DNA of 64,000 nucleotides from Nematostella vectensis (GCF_932526225.1 NC_064040.1:4523681-4587680), one strand, 5' to 3'. Numbered from the stretch's first letter, positions 34,501-48,000 are shown. The notes: generated from the letters alone by a model not told the origin. Numbers and translations: made by a program.

Positions 34501-36150
34501 CCATTAACAGACCAGGCATTGAAAAACGTGAAATAGATGCAACAAAGAACAAATAATCTGCTAGTAATTCAAGATATCTCTGATATCGGGATAAAATGTC
34601 TGTGACAAAGCCCCTTTGCTGTGAGAATTTTTGTTGACCAAACCCATCTTATTATCCGTTAGGGTTAAAACTTTCTAAGGGAGATTCCCCAGGGTCCCTA
34701 TCGAGATCAACACCAGAAAAAAGAATAACGTTAGAAGGGGTTTGTCAAGTTTGGTATAATCAATATATTTCGACATTAGTGGAGAAGGAAGAATCAAATA
34801 TAAATCTGTAGTGTTCTCTTGGCTATCTGTCTGATGTATTCAAAGAATCAGAGACCCCCCCCCCCCCAAAAAAAAAAGCCTTACCCACGGGGAATGCATT
34901 TTTTTTCTCATTATATATATTCATTTTAGAAAACCCTTAGACGTGTCCAATTGTATTCGATTTTTTATTGAAAGGAAATAAATCTTGCGATTTTCATCCC
35001 TTTTTGCCAGCTGCGGACATATGGACCTATGTCGAGTTCTTCATTGGAAAAAGCAACGATAACTCAATTGCATTAGAGGTATGGTGAAAATTCGTAGGTA
35101 CAATCACAAGCAAGCATTAGAGCTACCCTAAAGTGCCGTAGCAGAGCCCGAAATATTGAGAGGCACAATCCAAAAACAGTAAGGAAATATACTGGTCATT
35201 TCCTTATAATTTTTGGAAATGTTGTGTGTGTGGGGGGGGAGGGGGGCACGTGTCCCACAGTGCCCCACCCCCTGCTACGGGCTTTGACCCTAACTTATGA
35301 CATTGAATAGATTAAATATATTTCTCCTTTAAACGCTGTCTCTTGAAATAAACTTGTCCAAATTGTTAGTCTAAAATGACGTTTGTAATATGGAGAAAAT
35401 TTTCTTGCAATTTTTAATTACAAAGAATATTTGCTATTATATCTTCAATTCTAGCCAGATCCAGCCGACACCGCACAGAACCAAGGGCGATCGTGTATGG
35501 ATGGATCTTCTGAAAGTGTTTCATGTCTGGCTAACATATGGCTGGCGGCGAATTTATGGTTTTAACCTCTATACATAAAAAAATTGTTACCTTATAAAAA
35601 TAATCATTTTTTCTAGCTTTGAAATAACACCTGTACGACAAATACTCAAGTATCGTCGTTTTTTTGTGGGGCAAAATGATGTAAAAAAAAATCTTGACCA
35701 AATACACATTCCAGAATTTACTTATTTTACAACTGTAGGATTGGATTCAAGAAGTTGGCTACATTTTCGAGTGTGTTTAACTCCTTTTGTGTATGTTTAA
35801 TTTATGTGTTCCAGGCTTCAGTTAATTCATCAGTCTTCTACCCCAATGTACAAGCACCTAACCTAACGAAGTCTACCACAACTGATTCCAGCATACTTTA
35901 CGTATAATGTAATGTACCTTACGTATAAGTCGAGATCGATTCCTATGACGTCGTGAGAACAATAGTTCTGTTTCGGCTTCAAATGCTCGACCATATACAG
36001 TATGAATCTTTGCTCTATACCAATCAAATTCGACATGAACGATTGACCATATTTAGTGACACCAAGACTAGCGTACCGTATAGTTACTAAATCTAATATA
36101 TTCCGGCATGCCTAGGGGTCTACTTGACTTCTGGGTGTTTTATCTGTAAT
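34501..36150. other. Intergenic, 3' flank of the synaptotagmin-like gene
   Basis: AT-rich with C and A runs near 34857-34877 and a G-rich tract near 35230-35245. No gene recognised. The last few hundred bases before 36165 should contain the 3' UTR of the minus-strand gene. Confidence 0.4.
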
Positions 36151-36164
36151 ATATCCCGGCATAC

Positions 36165-39100
36165 CTATGGGTCTGCCGGGTTCCTGGCTTTCCTTAAGTC
36201 CCTCCACGCGTTAAGTTTATATCCCGGCGCCTGTGCAATGTCCGCGAGTTGAAGGTTGATCTCGCCAACTAGCTTCTCCTTGGCTACGCCGCTCTGCGTG
36301 TACAGCCTTAGTCTGACCGCCATTCGGTACAAATCTTCCTTAACGAGCCGGTCAAACACGAACGTCTCGCGAAACTTGGGATGTGGCGTACGCCTGTGCT
36401 TTGTCTTAAACCGCTGCTTCTTTGCGGGCAGAAGCACCACGTGGAACCGGGCATGAGTGCCTCCGCCCTTGCCCTTCATGGGTACATTCTGCGCCTCTAC
36501 GATACTGAACCCTACTCTGCCAACATCCGGGTAATACTCCGCTACGATCCACGCCTTGCCAGGTAGCAAAGCTTCCTCGCCTCCCTCTCCACCCCGTACC
36601 CCACCCGCCCTAGCAGTCGATGCACTACGTATAGACCCTACTTCGGTATCCGAATGTACCTCGCTTGCATTTTCGACACGCTCGGAGGGAGTTCGGCCAT
36701 CGACTTCGGAATCCGATGCGATTTGAGGAGTCTTTTTGACCGGTCGAGGAGAGCGGGCGAGGTCTTCGGCTTCGTCCGTTTCTTCGCCGATGTTGAGTTC
36801 TTCGTATGCGACTTTGTCGGCCTCTGTTTGCGTGCAAGGGCAGAGGTTATGTGTCAGGCAGTAGTACATGCCAAGAAGCCCAACCAACAGGAGCAATATC
36901 AGCGCCAGAAACGAGATGGCAGGTACGTAACCTGGAAATAGAGGGAATGGTGTTAGGACTACTGGAAAGAAGAAAACGGGATGGGGGACATATAGAATCA
37001 TTCCTCTTTCTTATGAGAATGTGAAAACATGATCATATTATACCATACACTATCTTATTTTTATATAAATATATATATATTTCCTCGTCGAGTCTAATGA
37101 AGTATTCAACTAGGGTTGCCCCCCTTGTAATGAAGTATCTAACTAGGGCCCCCCTTGTAATGAAGTATCTAACTAGGGCCCCTCTTGTAATGAAGTATCT
37201 AACTAGGGCCCCCCTTGTAATGAAGTATCTAACTAGGGCCCCTCTTGTAATGAAGTATCTAACTAGGGCCCCCCTTGTAATGAAGTATCTAACTAGGGCC
37301 CCTCTTGTAATGAAGTATCTAACTAGGGCCCCCCTTGTAATGAAGTATCTAACTAGGGCCCCTCTTGTAATGAAGTATCTAACTAGGGCCCCTCTTGTAA
37401 TGAAGTATCTAACTAGGGCCCCCCTTGTAATAAAGTACCTAACTAGGGCCCCCCTTGTAATGAAGTATCTAACTAGGGCCCCCCTTATAATAAAGTACCT
37501 AACTAGGGCCCCCCTTGTAATGAAGTATCTAACTAGGGCCCCCCTTATAATAAAGTACCTAACTAGGGCCCCCCTTGTAATGAAGTACCTAACTAGGGCC
37601 CCCCTTGTAATGAAGTACCTAACTAGGGCCCCCCTTGTAATGAAGTACCTAACTAGTGCCCCCTTGTAATGCAGTATCTAACTAGGGCTCCCCTTGTAAA
37701 GAAGTTGTCTTGCATCAGACACCAATGCCAAAAATGCACAAAATCCTTTTTCCCCCTTTTTTGACAAAAAAATGTAAATTTATATTTCGGGACATGCAAG
37801 ATTAGTGTCTTTCAAAAATGATTTGTGTGTAGATACTGTCAAATAAGAAAAATGAAATAGAAATCTTTTTTTTAGAATCAATAACATAATTAGCACACGA
37901 AAAGAGAGTTTGATAAGAATATTAAAAATTTCTTATCACAATCGAACTTTTTGATAAGCTAACAGCGGGTCGTGAGGTCCAGAAGGCATAATAATAACAA
38001 AAAAAACTAATATTAGTTAAACCAGTAAGTGCCATATCACGCAATATCCACTGCACTCAAATTCAGGTTGATTTCTCGACTAGATAGATCTGCTAAAAAT
38101 TCCCTCTCCGCTATTTACAAGGGCACAAAGTCAAATTTGAATTATTTCTATAAAGATTTTAGATAAGTTACTAGGTATAGTGTAATGATTAAGGCCCTAG
38201 AAACACACAATAAAACAAACCGAAACGGGCCATAATCAAGGTTAATCAAATTAGCGAGAATAAGAAAGGCTTGACTGTTTACTGTAAATTATAATATATT
38301 TTTTTCGCCATGTAAGAATCAGAAGACAATTAAATACAAAAAAGAACTACGAATTTTAGCTGCAGAGAGCTGAAGGATTATGATAAAGTAAATGTTTGAT
38401 TCGCAATATTATGACAGTCTCTTGGCGTTTTTCTATCTCTATTTTTTCTTAAGAAAGCATTTTTGGGATATACCAACTTACTCGCAATATCAAAACAGCT
38501 AGAATTAAACAAGGGGACCGAAGCGATGTTAGAAAACTTTACACTAACCAACCTGTATGCAGAGAGAAAACCATCTTGGAAACTCCTTTCTCCGCCCAAT
38601 AGCTTTATCCTTTGTCCATATTAAGAGTGCACACAGCAAAGGATTTGAAAGCTTTTCATGGCCCAAAATATGTGATTTCAGTGATAAACAGAATAAGTAT
38701 CTACCAAGACACTAGTTTGATGAAAAAAACTGAGCTTGATGCCAGAGACATAATTAAAATACATTGTTCGAAGGTCTCCTTGGTATCTATAGAAACGCTA
38801 TATTTCATTAAATCCCTATAGAAACTATACATAAGAGATATAACGTGAAAATTAACTTTTAGCAATAGCTCGCTTGTGCTTTTGCAGTCTATCTTAGACT
38901 AAACCGTCGTATCATAGAAAAGCTTCACCGAAATTCCACAAACAACTAGGATAATGCGTATCAAATACCTTTTTTTTATTCTATTCAAGTTGGCGTTTCG
39001 TCAGATAGAAAAAATCACTCCCTAAGCTGATACAATAGAAAAAACAGATATATGCTTTTTAGGAAGATGGTACATTAACTTGGAAAAAATATCAAGATAT

Positions 39101-41227
39101 CATTCGATGGATGATTTAAAAATCGGATTCGAAATGACGTTTTTCCTTTTAGCTGACTTTTGAAGAGTCTCAGTGCCTATTGAAAAAGCGCCACAAAATT
39201 CACGTGAAGGTGCTATGTAAGTAAACACAGTTATCATCGTTTGAAGCTTTTTATGTGACTTCTGTCTGCATCCGTAATCAACGGTGATTGTTTTTAAACA
39301 CGATTTTAAATCATCTTGACATTTCCGAACTAACTTTTGAAACGCTAAATATTGTTAAAAAGTAATAAAATATTATACCAGCGCGTATATATTATAACTA
39401 GAGCGTAATAAACAATATATAGATATAATATAGATACAATATATTTAGTTTCTACACCACATTCCACGAGCTTTCGCAAAGCAAACAGTCACCTTAGCCT
39501 TTTTGACAATATAATCGCAGTGCGTCCCCCAGGGGAAATCACCCGATGTCAATACGAGAAGCGTGAATGTTGACCAATTTCAACATCGAAGATGAGGTGC
39601 GTCGTTTTACACTTGCAAGGATCTAAGCACATATTATTTGCAATCGCGAAAGAATTGATATCTTATGAGGGAGAGCTCCGAGAAACACTCCCCAGAACTC
39701 AAGGACACAAAACGAAGCTGTTCCGCGAAATATCTGTTCCACAGCCCGTTTTTTTTCTGGCTGGAAAGAAAATCTTTTCGAATGGTTCTGCTGGCAAATT
39801 TGTAGAATCGAACTAGTTGTGCTATAAATATTTTTTGGGGGCGCTAGAGCGGATGCCTGGGGAAAAAATCGTCCCGATCGGTTATACGGGCAATTATTGA
39901 TGTGCTAAAATGCCTAACCACTGCTGGCTGGGAAAAATCTTAACCAATGCCGGCTGGCAAAAAAGGAATGGTCTCTCCTGGGAAAACAGGGCCGTAGCCC
40001 TGTTGCCCCCCCCCCCCCCCCCCCCCCTCAATCAAAAACTATAAGGAAATGACCAGAAGGGGCGTGGCTCCCCCTCCCCAATATTTGCCTTATGTTTCTG
40101 TATTGCGCCCCCCAATCTTACATGGCCTGCTATGGCCCTGGTAAAAGGAGCAGTTATTTTTTCCCAGCAACTTAACATATTCAAACGACGAAATATGCCA
40201 TTTTTAACGTGTTTCGGGAAGGGGGCTCGTTCTATGATAACTGTCATTTTATCCACGTATTTCGCGCGAGGACCCTACGAACGCATGAGGTCGTGATGAC
40301 GAAGTTGATGAGAGTATAAAGACGATGGTAAATAATCATCATAACCACAAAAAAATAAAATAATAATAATGAAAAGAGGAGAAAGCGGTTTTTATTCTGG
40401 AAATAGTTTAAAGTGGCGGTTTTCTAGTTGTTTCCACAGGGACATCAATCAAATGAGAGCCAGCTAACAGGTAGACTTTTAGCTGGCCCTCCCCCCAGGT
40501 GTGGCGACATCATAAACGCTTAGCGATATGGGTGAGTTCCACAAAATCATTACTTATTCATTAGTCTCATTTTGTTGGGCTTACTTTTTTTAAACCATAC
40601 TAATGGTTCTTGGCATTCGTTATTCATCATAAAATAAAAGTTTCTTTCTAATTAAACGTCTTTTTTAGTTGACACGAAATGCAATATTTATTCGCGCTTG
40701 CAAGATAGCGACAGACGACCGCTGAAATGTGATATGGATTTTGACATTCGATAGGCGAAAGTGCGCCAAATCCAAATTTGAAATGTCAGTCAACACGCTT
40801 CTTTTATAACAGAATATTTCCATTGGAACTTCGAGCAAAAAAATATGCCTTATTCTCACGGCAACTCGACCTTGGACCTAAAAATGTTCAAATCAAATCC
40901 ATTCTTCATGTCTGAAGCGATTAAATTTAACGCTCTGTTTACTCATTTACATAATAGTATCGTTGATATATTCCTAAAGTGATTTTCACTTTAGCTCTTT
41001 ACCGTACCACGAAACTATCTAGAGAAATGTTCATATTAAATACACCCGAACAGCGAAGGAGACAGAATAAACACTGGCGGGGGAGTATGCGAACGACAAA
41101 CGTGTGTTTACTCAGCCGTGATTTGCATAAAGAACCAAAGTTGACAAAATAACATAGCGATAACAAATTAGACACCGTACTTGGAGTTTGGGGTAGTATA
41201 ACAGAGAATAAACTTACCAAACGCCAT
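36165..41227 (-). CDS. Synaptotagmin-like protein with one TM helix and one C2 domain
   Basis: The main exon 36931-36165 is certain. It encodes a membrane helix (VPAISFLALILLLLVGLLG), a Cys-rich juxtamembrane patch that could be palmitoylated (three Cys within nine residues), an acidic disordered linker, and a C2 domain at about residues 128-250. The C2 shows KHRRTPHPKFRETFVF and LRLYTQSGVAKEKLVGEINL. The loop expected to carry calcium-binding Asp residues reads PMKGKGGGTHARF, without Asp, so calcium binding is doubtful. The start exon is inferred: 41227-41218 encodes M-A-F plus one base, ends in G/gtaagt, and fits the phase-1 acceptor (TTTCCAG) exactly, giving 258 residues. An alternative is read-through from an upstream ATG near 37001. 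Only one C2 is present, unlike ordinary two-C2 synaptotagmins. Confidence 0.65.
37090..37700. repeat. 30-bp minisatellite, about 20 copies
   Basis: Unit CTAACTAGGGCCCCCCTTGT followed by AATGAAGTAT, with C/T variation in the CCCCC run and GTAT/GTAC at the end. A 190-codon frame of a 10-residue repeat is an artefact of the 30-bp period. It lies in the putative long intron of the synaptotagmin-like gene. Confidence 0.95.
37701..41200. other. Putative long intron, AT-rich; no feature recognised
   Basis: Scattered AT-rich sequence, a poly-C run near 40008-40027 and a short GTAGCCAGG-type dispersed fragment around 39990. No coherent exon found on either strand. Confidence 0.4.
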
Positions 41228-41289
41228 GTTAGTGGTCTTTTACTGCGGTTTACAAGAGTCTTTTTCTTCAAGGAGCATAAACTAGTTCG

Positions 41290-42360
41290 GTGAACTTGCT
41301 GCCCACTTGTTGCTTCATTGCAGTAAGCTCAGCATTCCTGTACTTTTATCACTACCCAGAAGCCTGAATATAGACCCCACTGGAGGAGAAAGCAGTATTC
41401 AAGAATACTCTAACAACGGGAATCAAACCTTTGGCTGCAAGTTCAGCAATTACGGAAAACCCTGACCCAACGAATCTCCGATAACTTCACCACTTATTGA
41501 ATTTCAATAATCCCTATGGACGACAAGAATGCGTGACGTATGTGGGTATTTGCATGATTATTTGCATAATTGCTTGACAACGGAAGTTATATTACACTGG
41601 GAACGGATGAAGAGATGTATAAAAGCTTGATCGTGGAAATAACCATAATTGGGACGAATGAATAGGATAGAAAGGGTTTTAAGATTGAAAGTTTTGATAG
41701 GTGAGACCAGGGGCTAGTAGGGGATGGTCTGTAGACCAGGAGCGAATCCAGACCTATTTACACCTGTTTACGTAAACAGGTCAAAATAATATCAGAGTTG
41801 TTACGTTATGTGTAAGCTGCATGTCTTCATATTGTTAATTGAGTTAATGCTGTAACGTTTTTTCGTAAACAGGTCGGAATTTCCTGGTCCGCCTCTTTGC
41901 TGGGTCTTTCTCTTACCACACGTGCGCGGCTAAATCACTCATCTCCGAGCTCTCCCTTATTTGCGCTTGCTACGCAGGCTTAGAGAATATGGGAAGAAAA
42001 TGCAGTGCAAGGGGGCGCTTTCCGGCCAACCCGATAAAAGTTTACCCCCCCCCCCCCCCTCCCCCTCTCTCTGCTTTTCTTCCATGGCCTCTGGCCTTTC
42101 AAACAGACTGGGAACGACTTAAATCTAAAATGGCCGACGGAAGACAAAAAACGTTCGTATTTCTAAAAAACTAATTTAAGAGCACTGTGAAAAAAAAAAC
42201 AGATTTGCACAAGACTCATCGTTAAGCTATAAACCCGCGTGCCAAGAAAAATTGATTGATTGATCTTCGAATTGATCAATCTATTACTGTATGAACGGCA
42301 TCTATGATGTCTTGCAAGTAGAAGAATAATAGCTTGCCCTAACTTGACAAAGGCGATATG
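41290..42360. other. Intergenic between the synaptotagmin-like and DUF445 genes
   Basis: No gene recognised; a poly-C run near 42045-42060. The 5' flank of the DUF445 gene lies at the right end. Confidence 0.45.
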
Positions 42361-42371
42361 TTCTCTATGAG

Positions 42372-44634
42372 ATGAATATCACGAGCTCAAGATACGGGAC
42401 ATTTGAAGCGAGTTTGGAGAGAAGAGCCTCGGAGATCCACTCGATAGACGAGCAAGGATTCGATGGCGATGCCGTCAGCGAGGTATATCAGAAGATCAGT
42501 TGTCATTTGTTGATTTATTAGCTACTTATCAACGAGGATTTGTGTTATCTGTGTGAGCTTTCTGTTGAAGATTGGATGATAATTTAAGTAGTGTATATCA
42601 ATCAACTGTTAAGCCTGATTTACCAGTCGCTTGGAGATCGTTCCAATTACCTAGGTGTAGCTAGGGGTGCCGCCCTCCCCTTTTGGGCTGGGAGGGGGGG
42701 TATGGTAGAATGGGGCGTACCTCCATTTTTCCCCTAAAAATATAAGTGTTGTTGTTGTGCCCCCCTTTTTAATGTCTCTGTATTGTGCCCCCCCCCCCCA
42801 CCCCCACCCAGCATTTCAAGGCCTTCTATGGCCCTGCATTTAATTATTAGTAAACCCCATGGTTTACTTTTTTAACTTATTAATCAAGATATTGTGACTT
42901 TTTTATCAGATCAACTTCAGTGGCAGCTTTGTTCAATCCCAGGACCCAATAGTCAAGCGACAAGACTTGCTCATACAAAATAGACTTCCTTTATTGTACA
43001 GAAGCATTCTTGTTTGGTTAGAAGACAAGGGAAACCTAGGGATCTTGATAACATTACACATAGCAATTATTGGAGTGTTCATGTTGACTCTGACTGCAAA
43101 GAAAACGGTATTCAGAGTAATTGCACAAAATTTAGTCTCATGTGGTATTCTCGGCATGGCTGGGGGCATGACTAACTGGCTGGCTTTAAAATTCATCTTT
43201 ATTAGGATCCCAGGAGTGTATGGCTCAGGGTAAGTAAGTGAGCATCTCCATATGATTCGATTACGTTGTCCTGTCATCGTCCTCCTTGCTTAAGGTCCCT
43301 ACTATCATCACCACCATCATCACAACCTTATCATCATTATCACCACCACCTAATCATCATCACCACCATCATTACACCTCCACCATCATCATTATCATCA
43401 CCACCATCATCACAACCTTATCATTGTCACCACCACCTAATCATCATTATTATAACCACCACCTAATCATCATCATCACTCCACCTAATCATCATTATTA
43501 TCATCACCTCCTTATCATTATTATCACCACCATCTAATAATAATAATCATCATCATCACCACCTAATCATTATCATCATCACCACCATCATCATTATCAC
43601 CACCACCTTATCATCATCATCACTGTGATTGCAGCTTAGTCAAAATCGTCATAATCACCACCACTGAATAGAAAAAACTAATATGGACCCAACAAAATAA
43701 TGTAATCTAATGATGCCATGAATTTTCCTTGACATCCCTATCTTCAGTCATGTGATTTTAATTTATGTGTGATATGCTTTGTTTGCAGGGTATTTGAGAA
43801 CTGCTCTGATGAGATTATAAAGACATTTAGACGGATAGTCATAAACATATTTTTGGAACAGTCATTCTTAGAGCACTTTATAGAACAAAAACTACCACAG
43901 CTAATGGTGGCAATTAACATTGAGGGCCAGTTAAGACATGTATTGGAGTCACAGACTGTGGAACTTATGATCAACAGGGAGTTACATGCCTTGTCTATCT
44001 CTGCTGAAGGGCAGCTTTTATCAATGGCTGGAATACGAACTTCTGCTTTGAGACCATTATTAAGACCAATGTTGATGGAAATGATGGCAGATATTATACC
44101 TGAGAAATTGGAAAACTTATATACTTCAGAAAAGGTTTGAAATTCATTTATATTTAATGGCAGCCTAGTTTTGTGTTATCCAGTTTTTCACTAACTATGT
44201 CCTTTGGGTAATCGTGTTCCATTCAGTAGCAGTAGTTTTTCTTTTTTTTAGCTGAGCAAAATTTTGATTTTATAGATGCTTTGTATATATATATAGGGAA
44301 TGCAATGAATTTTTGTGTTCAGAGCTTTAAAATATTATTTTGTTCCTCTGTAAATGAAGGAGATAAAAATCATATTTGCCATCCTATATTTTTTATCACA
44401 AACTTTTTGTTACAATTTTTTGTATCTATGTAGAGAAACACAGCAGTGCTGCTCAGACAAGAAATAACAAGATACCTAGACCGTCGTAGAAGCGAGCAAC
44501 ACACAAAGGAGGTGTCACACTTTGTGAAGCTGATCTTGTACAAGCATCTAAGCTGGTTGGTTATCTTAGGATGTGGTGCTGGTGTCCTCATGGGTGTCAT
44601 ATCACAGATTACTCAAGTGGGCAAATTAATTTAG
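42372..44634 (+). CDS. DUF445 family membrane protein, 325 aa
   Basis: Four exons (42372-42482, 42910-43229, 43789-44134, 44434-44634) join in phase and end in TAG. The signature lies in exon 2: GILGMAGGMTNWLALKFIF followed by IPGVYGSG. It matches the G-x2-TNW-x-A motif and the Y-G-x-G loop of the DUF445 family, widespread in bacteria and of unknown function. Residues about 73-95 (ITLHIAIIGVFMLTL) and the C-terminal VILGCGAGVLMGVI are membrane segments; the central amphipathic helices resemble the family's cytoplasmic repeats. The N-terminal 37 residues are soluble and animal-specific in look. The donor of exon 3 (AAG/gtttga) is non-consensus but is the only one that keeps phase. Role unknown. 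Confidence 0.75.
43290..43630. repeat. (CAT/ACC)n microsatellite in a DUF445 intron
   Basis: Imperfect ATC, ACC and ATT triplets, intron 2 of the DUF445 gene. Open frames here are artefacts. Confidence 0.9.
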
Positions 44635-45398
44635 GAAATTCTGATCTTGTATGTAGGCATTTTGACTGGTTGGTTGTTTAAGAGTATGGGGCTAAGTAAA
44701 GACAATTGACAAATTAAAGTAGGAAGTTATAAATAATCCTTAGATGTGGGATATTTAGAAATTTTACTGGTGGAAACATTAAGTCATGAATTTTGGGAAT
44801 GGCTCTTTATCATCTTTGGCCCATACAAAAGAAACCAATTACCGGCAGTCTCAGATCACAAGAAATTGTTTAAGTTAACCCATTGGATAGAACTTTTATT
44901 TTATCAGCCTGCTGAAGTGAATTCAATTTTAGGTACCTTCATTAAGTTAGAATGACAACAATGTGGAAGACGACAGCAACAACCTTAGAATTGAATCAAG
45001 AATTTAAATAGCATTTTATCCATTTTCAACAAACCACAAAGCTCTGCGATCCATTAAGGGATGTAAAACTGTGTTTTACTATTGTTGAAATGAAAACCTT
45101 AGTTGATTTCCACAGTTTCTGACATTGTTGTGATTTTTAAATTGCCAACAGAATTAAGTGCCACCTTTTTTCGCTTTTGTTGCCATAGTATTCATTGCTC
45201 AGGGTTCCTATAATTACTTTAATTACACTTTTGTGTTGGACATGTGTAAAATATTGCCATATAGATATGTATAAGCCTTTGGTATTGAGAAATTATGAAA
45301 TATAATTGCTTTGAGAAAAGCATAATAATATATAAAAATCTGATAGTAGCTATGAAAAGAAATTAAAAGAAAAGAAATTTAACTCTTCTTGCATGTGT
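44635..45398. other. Convergent 3' intergenic region
   Basis: No gene. Separates the 3' ends of the DUF445 gene (+) and the acidic-protein gene (-), which converge. Confidence 0.5.
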
Positions 45399-47554
45399 CT
45401 ATTGAGAAAACTCATCAAAAGCTCCAAATTCATAAAATAAAGACAACTCGTCATCTAGTACAAATGACTCGGTTTGTTCATTTATCAGACATACTTTGTT
45501 AGAGCTTATTGGGCTGGTATAGTGAAACTGCTTAAAAACAGGACACATCCCTGCATTTCCCAAATCATCTTTATCTTTCCTTGTATGACTAAAGCCACCT
45601 TCTGACAGTTTGATTTTGTCTGTTGTGATTCGCTTCCTTGCTGGTGAAGGAACTGATGATGAGTCTGACTCTTCTTTTTCTGACTCAGATTTCTCTTTAT
45701 TGACTGCCCAGAAGGTATTATTTTCAAACTCCTCCAACCAGTCAAAGCTATTTTCCTTCTCAATACCTCTTTCCTCATTCAAAACATCTTTGTGCAATGC
45801 ATCCTTAGTTTCTAAATCATCTTCCTTAAGAAGATTTTCATCAGTCTTTTCAGTGTGGAATTCAAGGCCTGTAGGATCTGCCTGCTTGCTGTTTTTGCTA
45901 ATATACTCTGAAAACTCCAACACAACCTCACTCAAAAAATCTGTTTCTGTTTCCTGGCTTCCAAAGCACTCTCCCATAAGGCCTGGTTCAGATGAAAAAC
46001 AGGTGTTCTCTTGTGTGTTTGTTTGAGGGATGTTATTACGCAGGGGTTTGTCTAGGCCCAATTCAGATGTAATACCAGAGTTTACTTCTTGTGTCTTTCG
46101 TTGAGTGGTGTTATTAAGCAGGGGGATGTCTATGCCCAGTTCAGATGGTTCAGATGTAATACATGTGTTTTTTTCTTGTGTGTTTGGCAGGGGTTTGTCT
46201 TGAGTTGCTTGTGATTGTGTGTATTGCCGGGGCTCTTGGCTGTCATACAAGCTCATATTGCAGATCTCATCTGCTTCATAGTAGTCACTTAGATCATCAA
46301 AGTAACTACTGCTTATTATAGAGGTCTGGGTGGAAGGTGTTTTCTGTAAATAAGAAAAATGTTACATATGAGCACTTTGTCAATTGTAGGAAGAAACCCA
46401 ATGCTGCACACCCCTACAAATCCCAACTCCTACTGTGATCATTCTTTAACTAAAGGAGGCATAAAACCCAATGTCACCCAATCAGGAGCATTATTTTAAT
46501 TGTAGCTGAGCCATAGAACAGGCTGGTAAAGGGGGGTGTGGATCACGTTTCACGGACCGGGCAAAATGGCTTTTCACGTTTCACAGACCGAAAAATGGCC
46601 TTTTTTTAAATCATGTTTCACGGACGTCCAAATGGACAGTTTCACGTTTCTCGTAGGGTGAAAAATGGCCAAATCTTGTTTCACGAAAATACCCTTCACT
46701 TTAACGCCACAATGTTGCCCTGTGATGCCTGACTAAAAACGCCTGCGAGGGAGGCTACACATACCTACCTTTCTGCCCCACCCACCCATCTGTTGGCCAC
46801 CCAAAAGTTAGGTACTTTCTTATTGAATAATTGCCAGATACCATCCTTTTCCCATATCATGACTATGACTATTCACCCTCTTCAGCAATCCCTGGGTATG
46901 CGCCTCCAACTAATCAACTTACGCCAGTGTCTGATCCCACTGATGCTTGCGATATAGCCTCTGGCACAGCCTGTAAAATAGTAATTTATAAACTGTCAAA
47001 ACTAACTTACAAATGAGAGTTTATGAATGAGAAATGTGAATGAGATGAAAAAATAATATAAAATTTATACTGTATTTTTTTTAAACATTTCAAATTCACT
47101 ACCTGTTGTTCACCTTCTGAAGCCTCCTGGCTAATACCAAACTTCTGTTTGGCCAAACACCATAGCTTGGTATTCAACTTTTCCTCAATCCTGTCTACTC
47201 TTGTTTCCTGGTAATTGTAAAACGGCTTACAAAACAACTATAGAATAAAATTTTTGGATGTTTTTTTATTGTTTTAGAAGGTATTTAAATTACCTGTATA
47301 ATTTCTAAGCACCTCTGTTGAAATTCCTTGTTTTTGCTGTGTGATACAATCGAGGCGAGCGCCATCGAGATGGCAGGGACTGCTCTTTTAACCTAAGAAA
47401 CGAAGACAAACTCTGGTATAACTTTAACCAAAATGTCACTCTATTGACTGGAAATATGAATTATACTTACATTTTAATCTTCGTCCTTTATTTATATAAC
47501 TTTTACCTTATTTTCCCGAGAAATCTGCGGTTTTCTGGTCGATAAAATTTCCAT
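45399..47554 (-). CDS. Unrecognised acidic, disordered protein, 414 aa
   Basis: Five exons join in phase (47554-47507, 47392-47294, 47207-47103, 46970-46923, 46343-45399; stop at 45399) with good donors and acceptors. I do not recognise the family. The N-terminal 84 residues include two helical exons: VKRAVPAISMALASIVSHSK, then a Cys-Leu run followed by RVDRIEEKLNTKLWCLAKQK. The rest is rich in Ser, Thr, Glu and Asp, with short repeats (TQEKNTCITSEP, TQEVNSGITSE, TQENTCFSSEP) and an acidic patch. The pattern of a helical N-terminus plus a Ser/Glu tail could suit a DNA-repair or meiotic adaptor, but this is only an analogy. The start ATG sits in an AT-rich context, just upstream of which no TATA box is obvious. 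Confidence 0.65.
46525..46760. repeat. TTTCACGGACC tandem degenerate repeat with inverted-repeat tail
   Basis: Four to five degenerate units of GTTTCACGGACC and AAAATGGCC, then the GCCTGCGAGGGAGGCTA arm also seen at 28590. In an intron of the acidic-protein gene. Confidence 0.6.
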
Positions 47555-48000
47555 TTCAGAGTTGTTGAATTTTTAGTTTACTTTACTTTACAGACATGCC
47601 TGCTGCTTCTGGGAGGGTAATATTTTTTTTTTCACGGTTAGCATTCAGACAACCAACAAAAAACTACGATGAAACCCCCAAAAGATGCAAAAAACAAAAT
47701 GAAAAAAAAAGACCTTGTTTGCTTGTTGTTGATTTTTTTTTTTTGCACCCGCTCGCGACCATACCATATTTGGCAGTGGCGCGAAATCTGCTAAATCATA
47801 AAATTGGTTCTAATTAAAATAAATCAAAGACAACGACAAAAACTTATAAATACATACTTGAAACTCAACAGGAACGTATCGGTCGCTCTGTGTAACCAAA
47901 AAATATTTCATTCCTGGAATAGGAACGGAAGGAATCTGTAACTGGCCGAAAAAAGCAAAGAACAGGGGTGAGCAAGGAGTATGGAATTTGTAACTGACAA
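47555..48000. other. Intergenic upstream flank of the acidic-protein gene
   Basis: Low-complexity (T and A runs near 47626 and 47733). No gene seen. Confidence 0.4.

Noticed and set aside
37097..37669. 190-codon frame with 10-residue repeat
   Set aside because: Direct product of the 30-bp repeat period.
47596..47817. 73-codon plus-strand frame
   Set aside because: Low-complexity Lys/Phe-rich sequence in the upstream flank of the acidic-protein gene.
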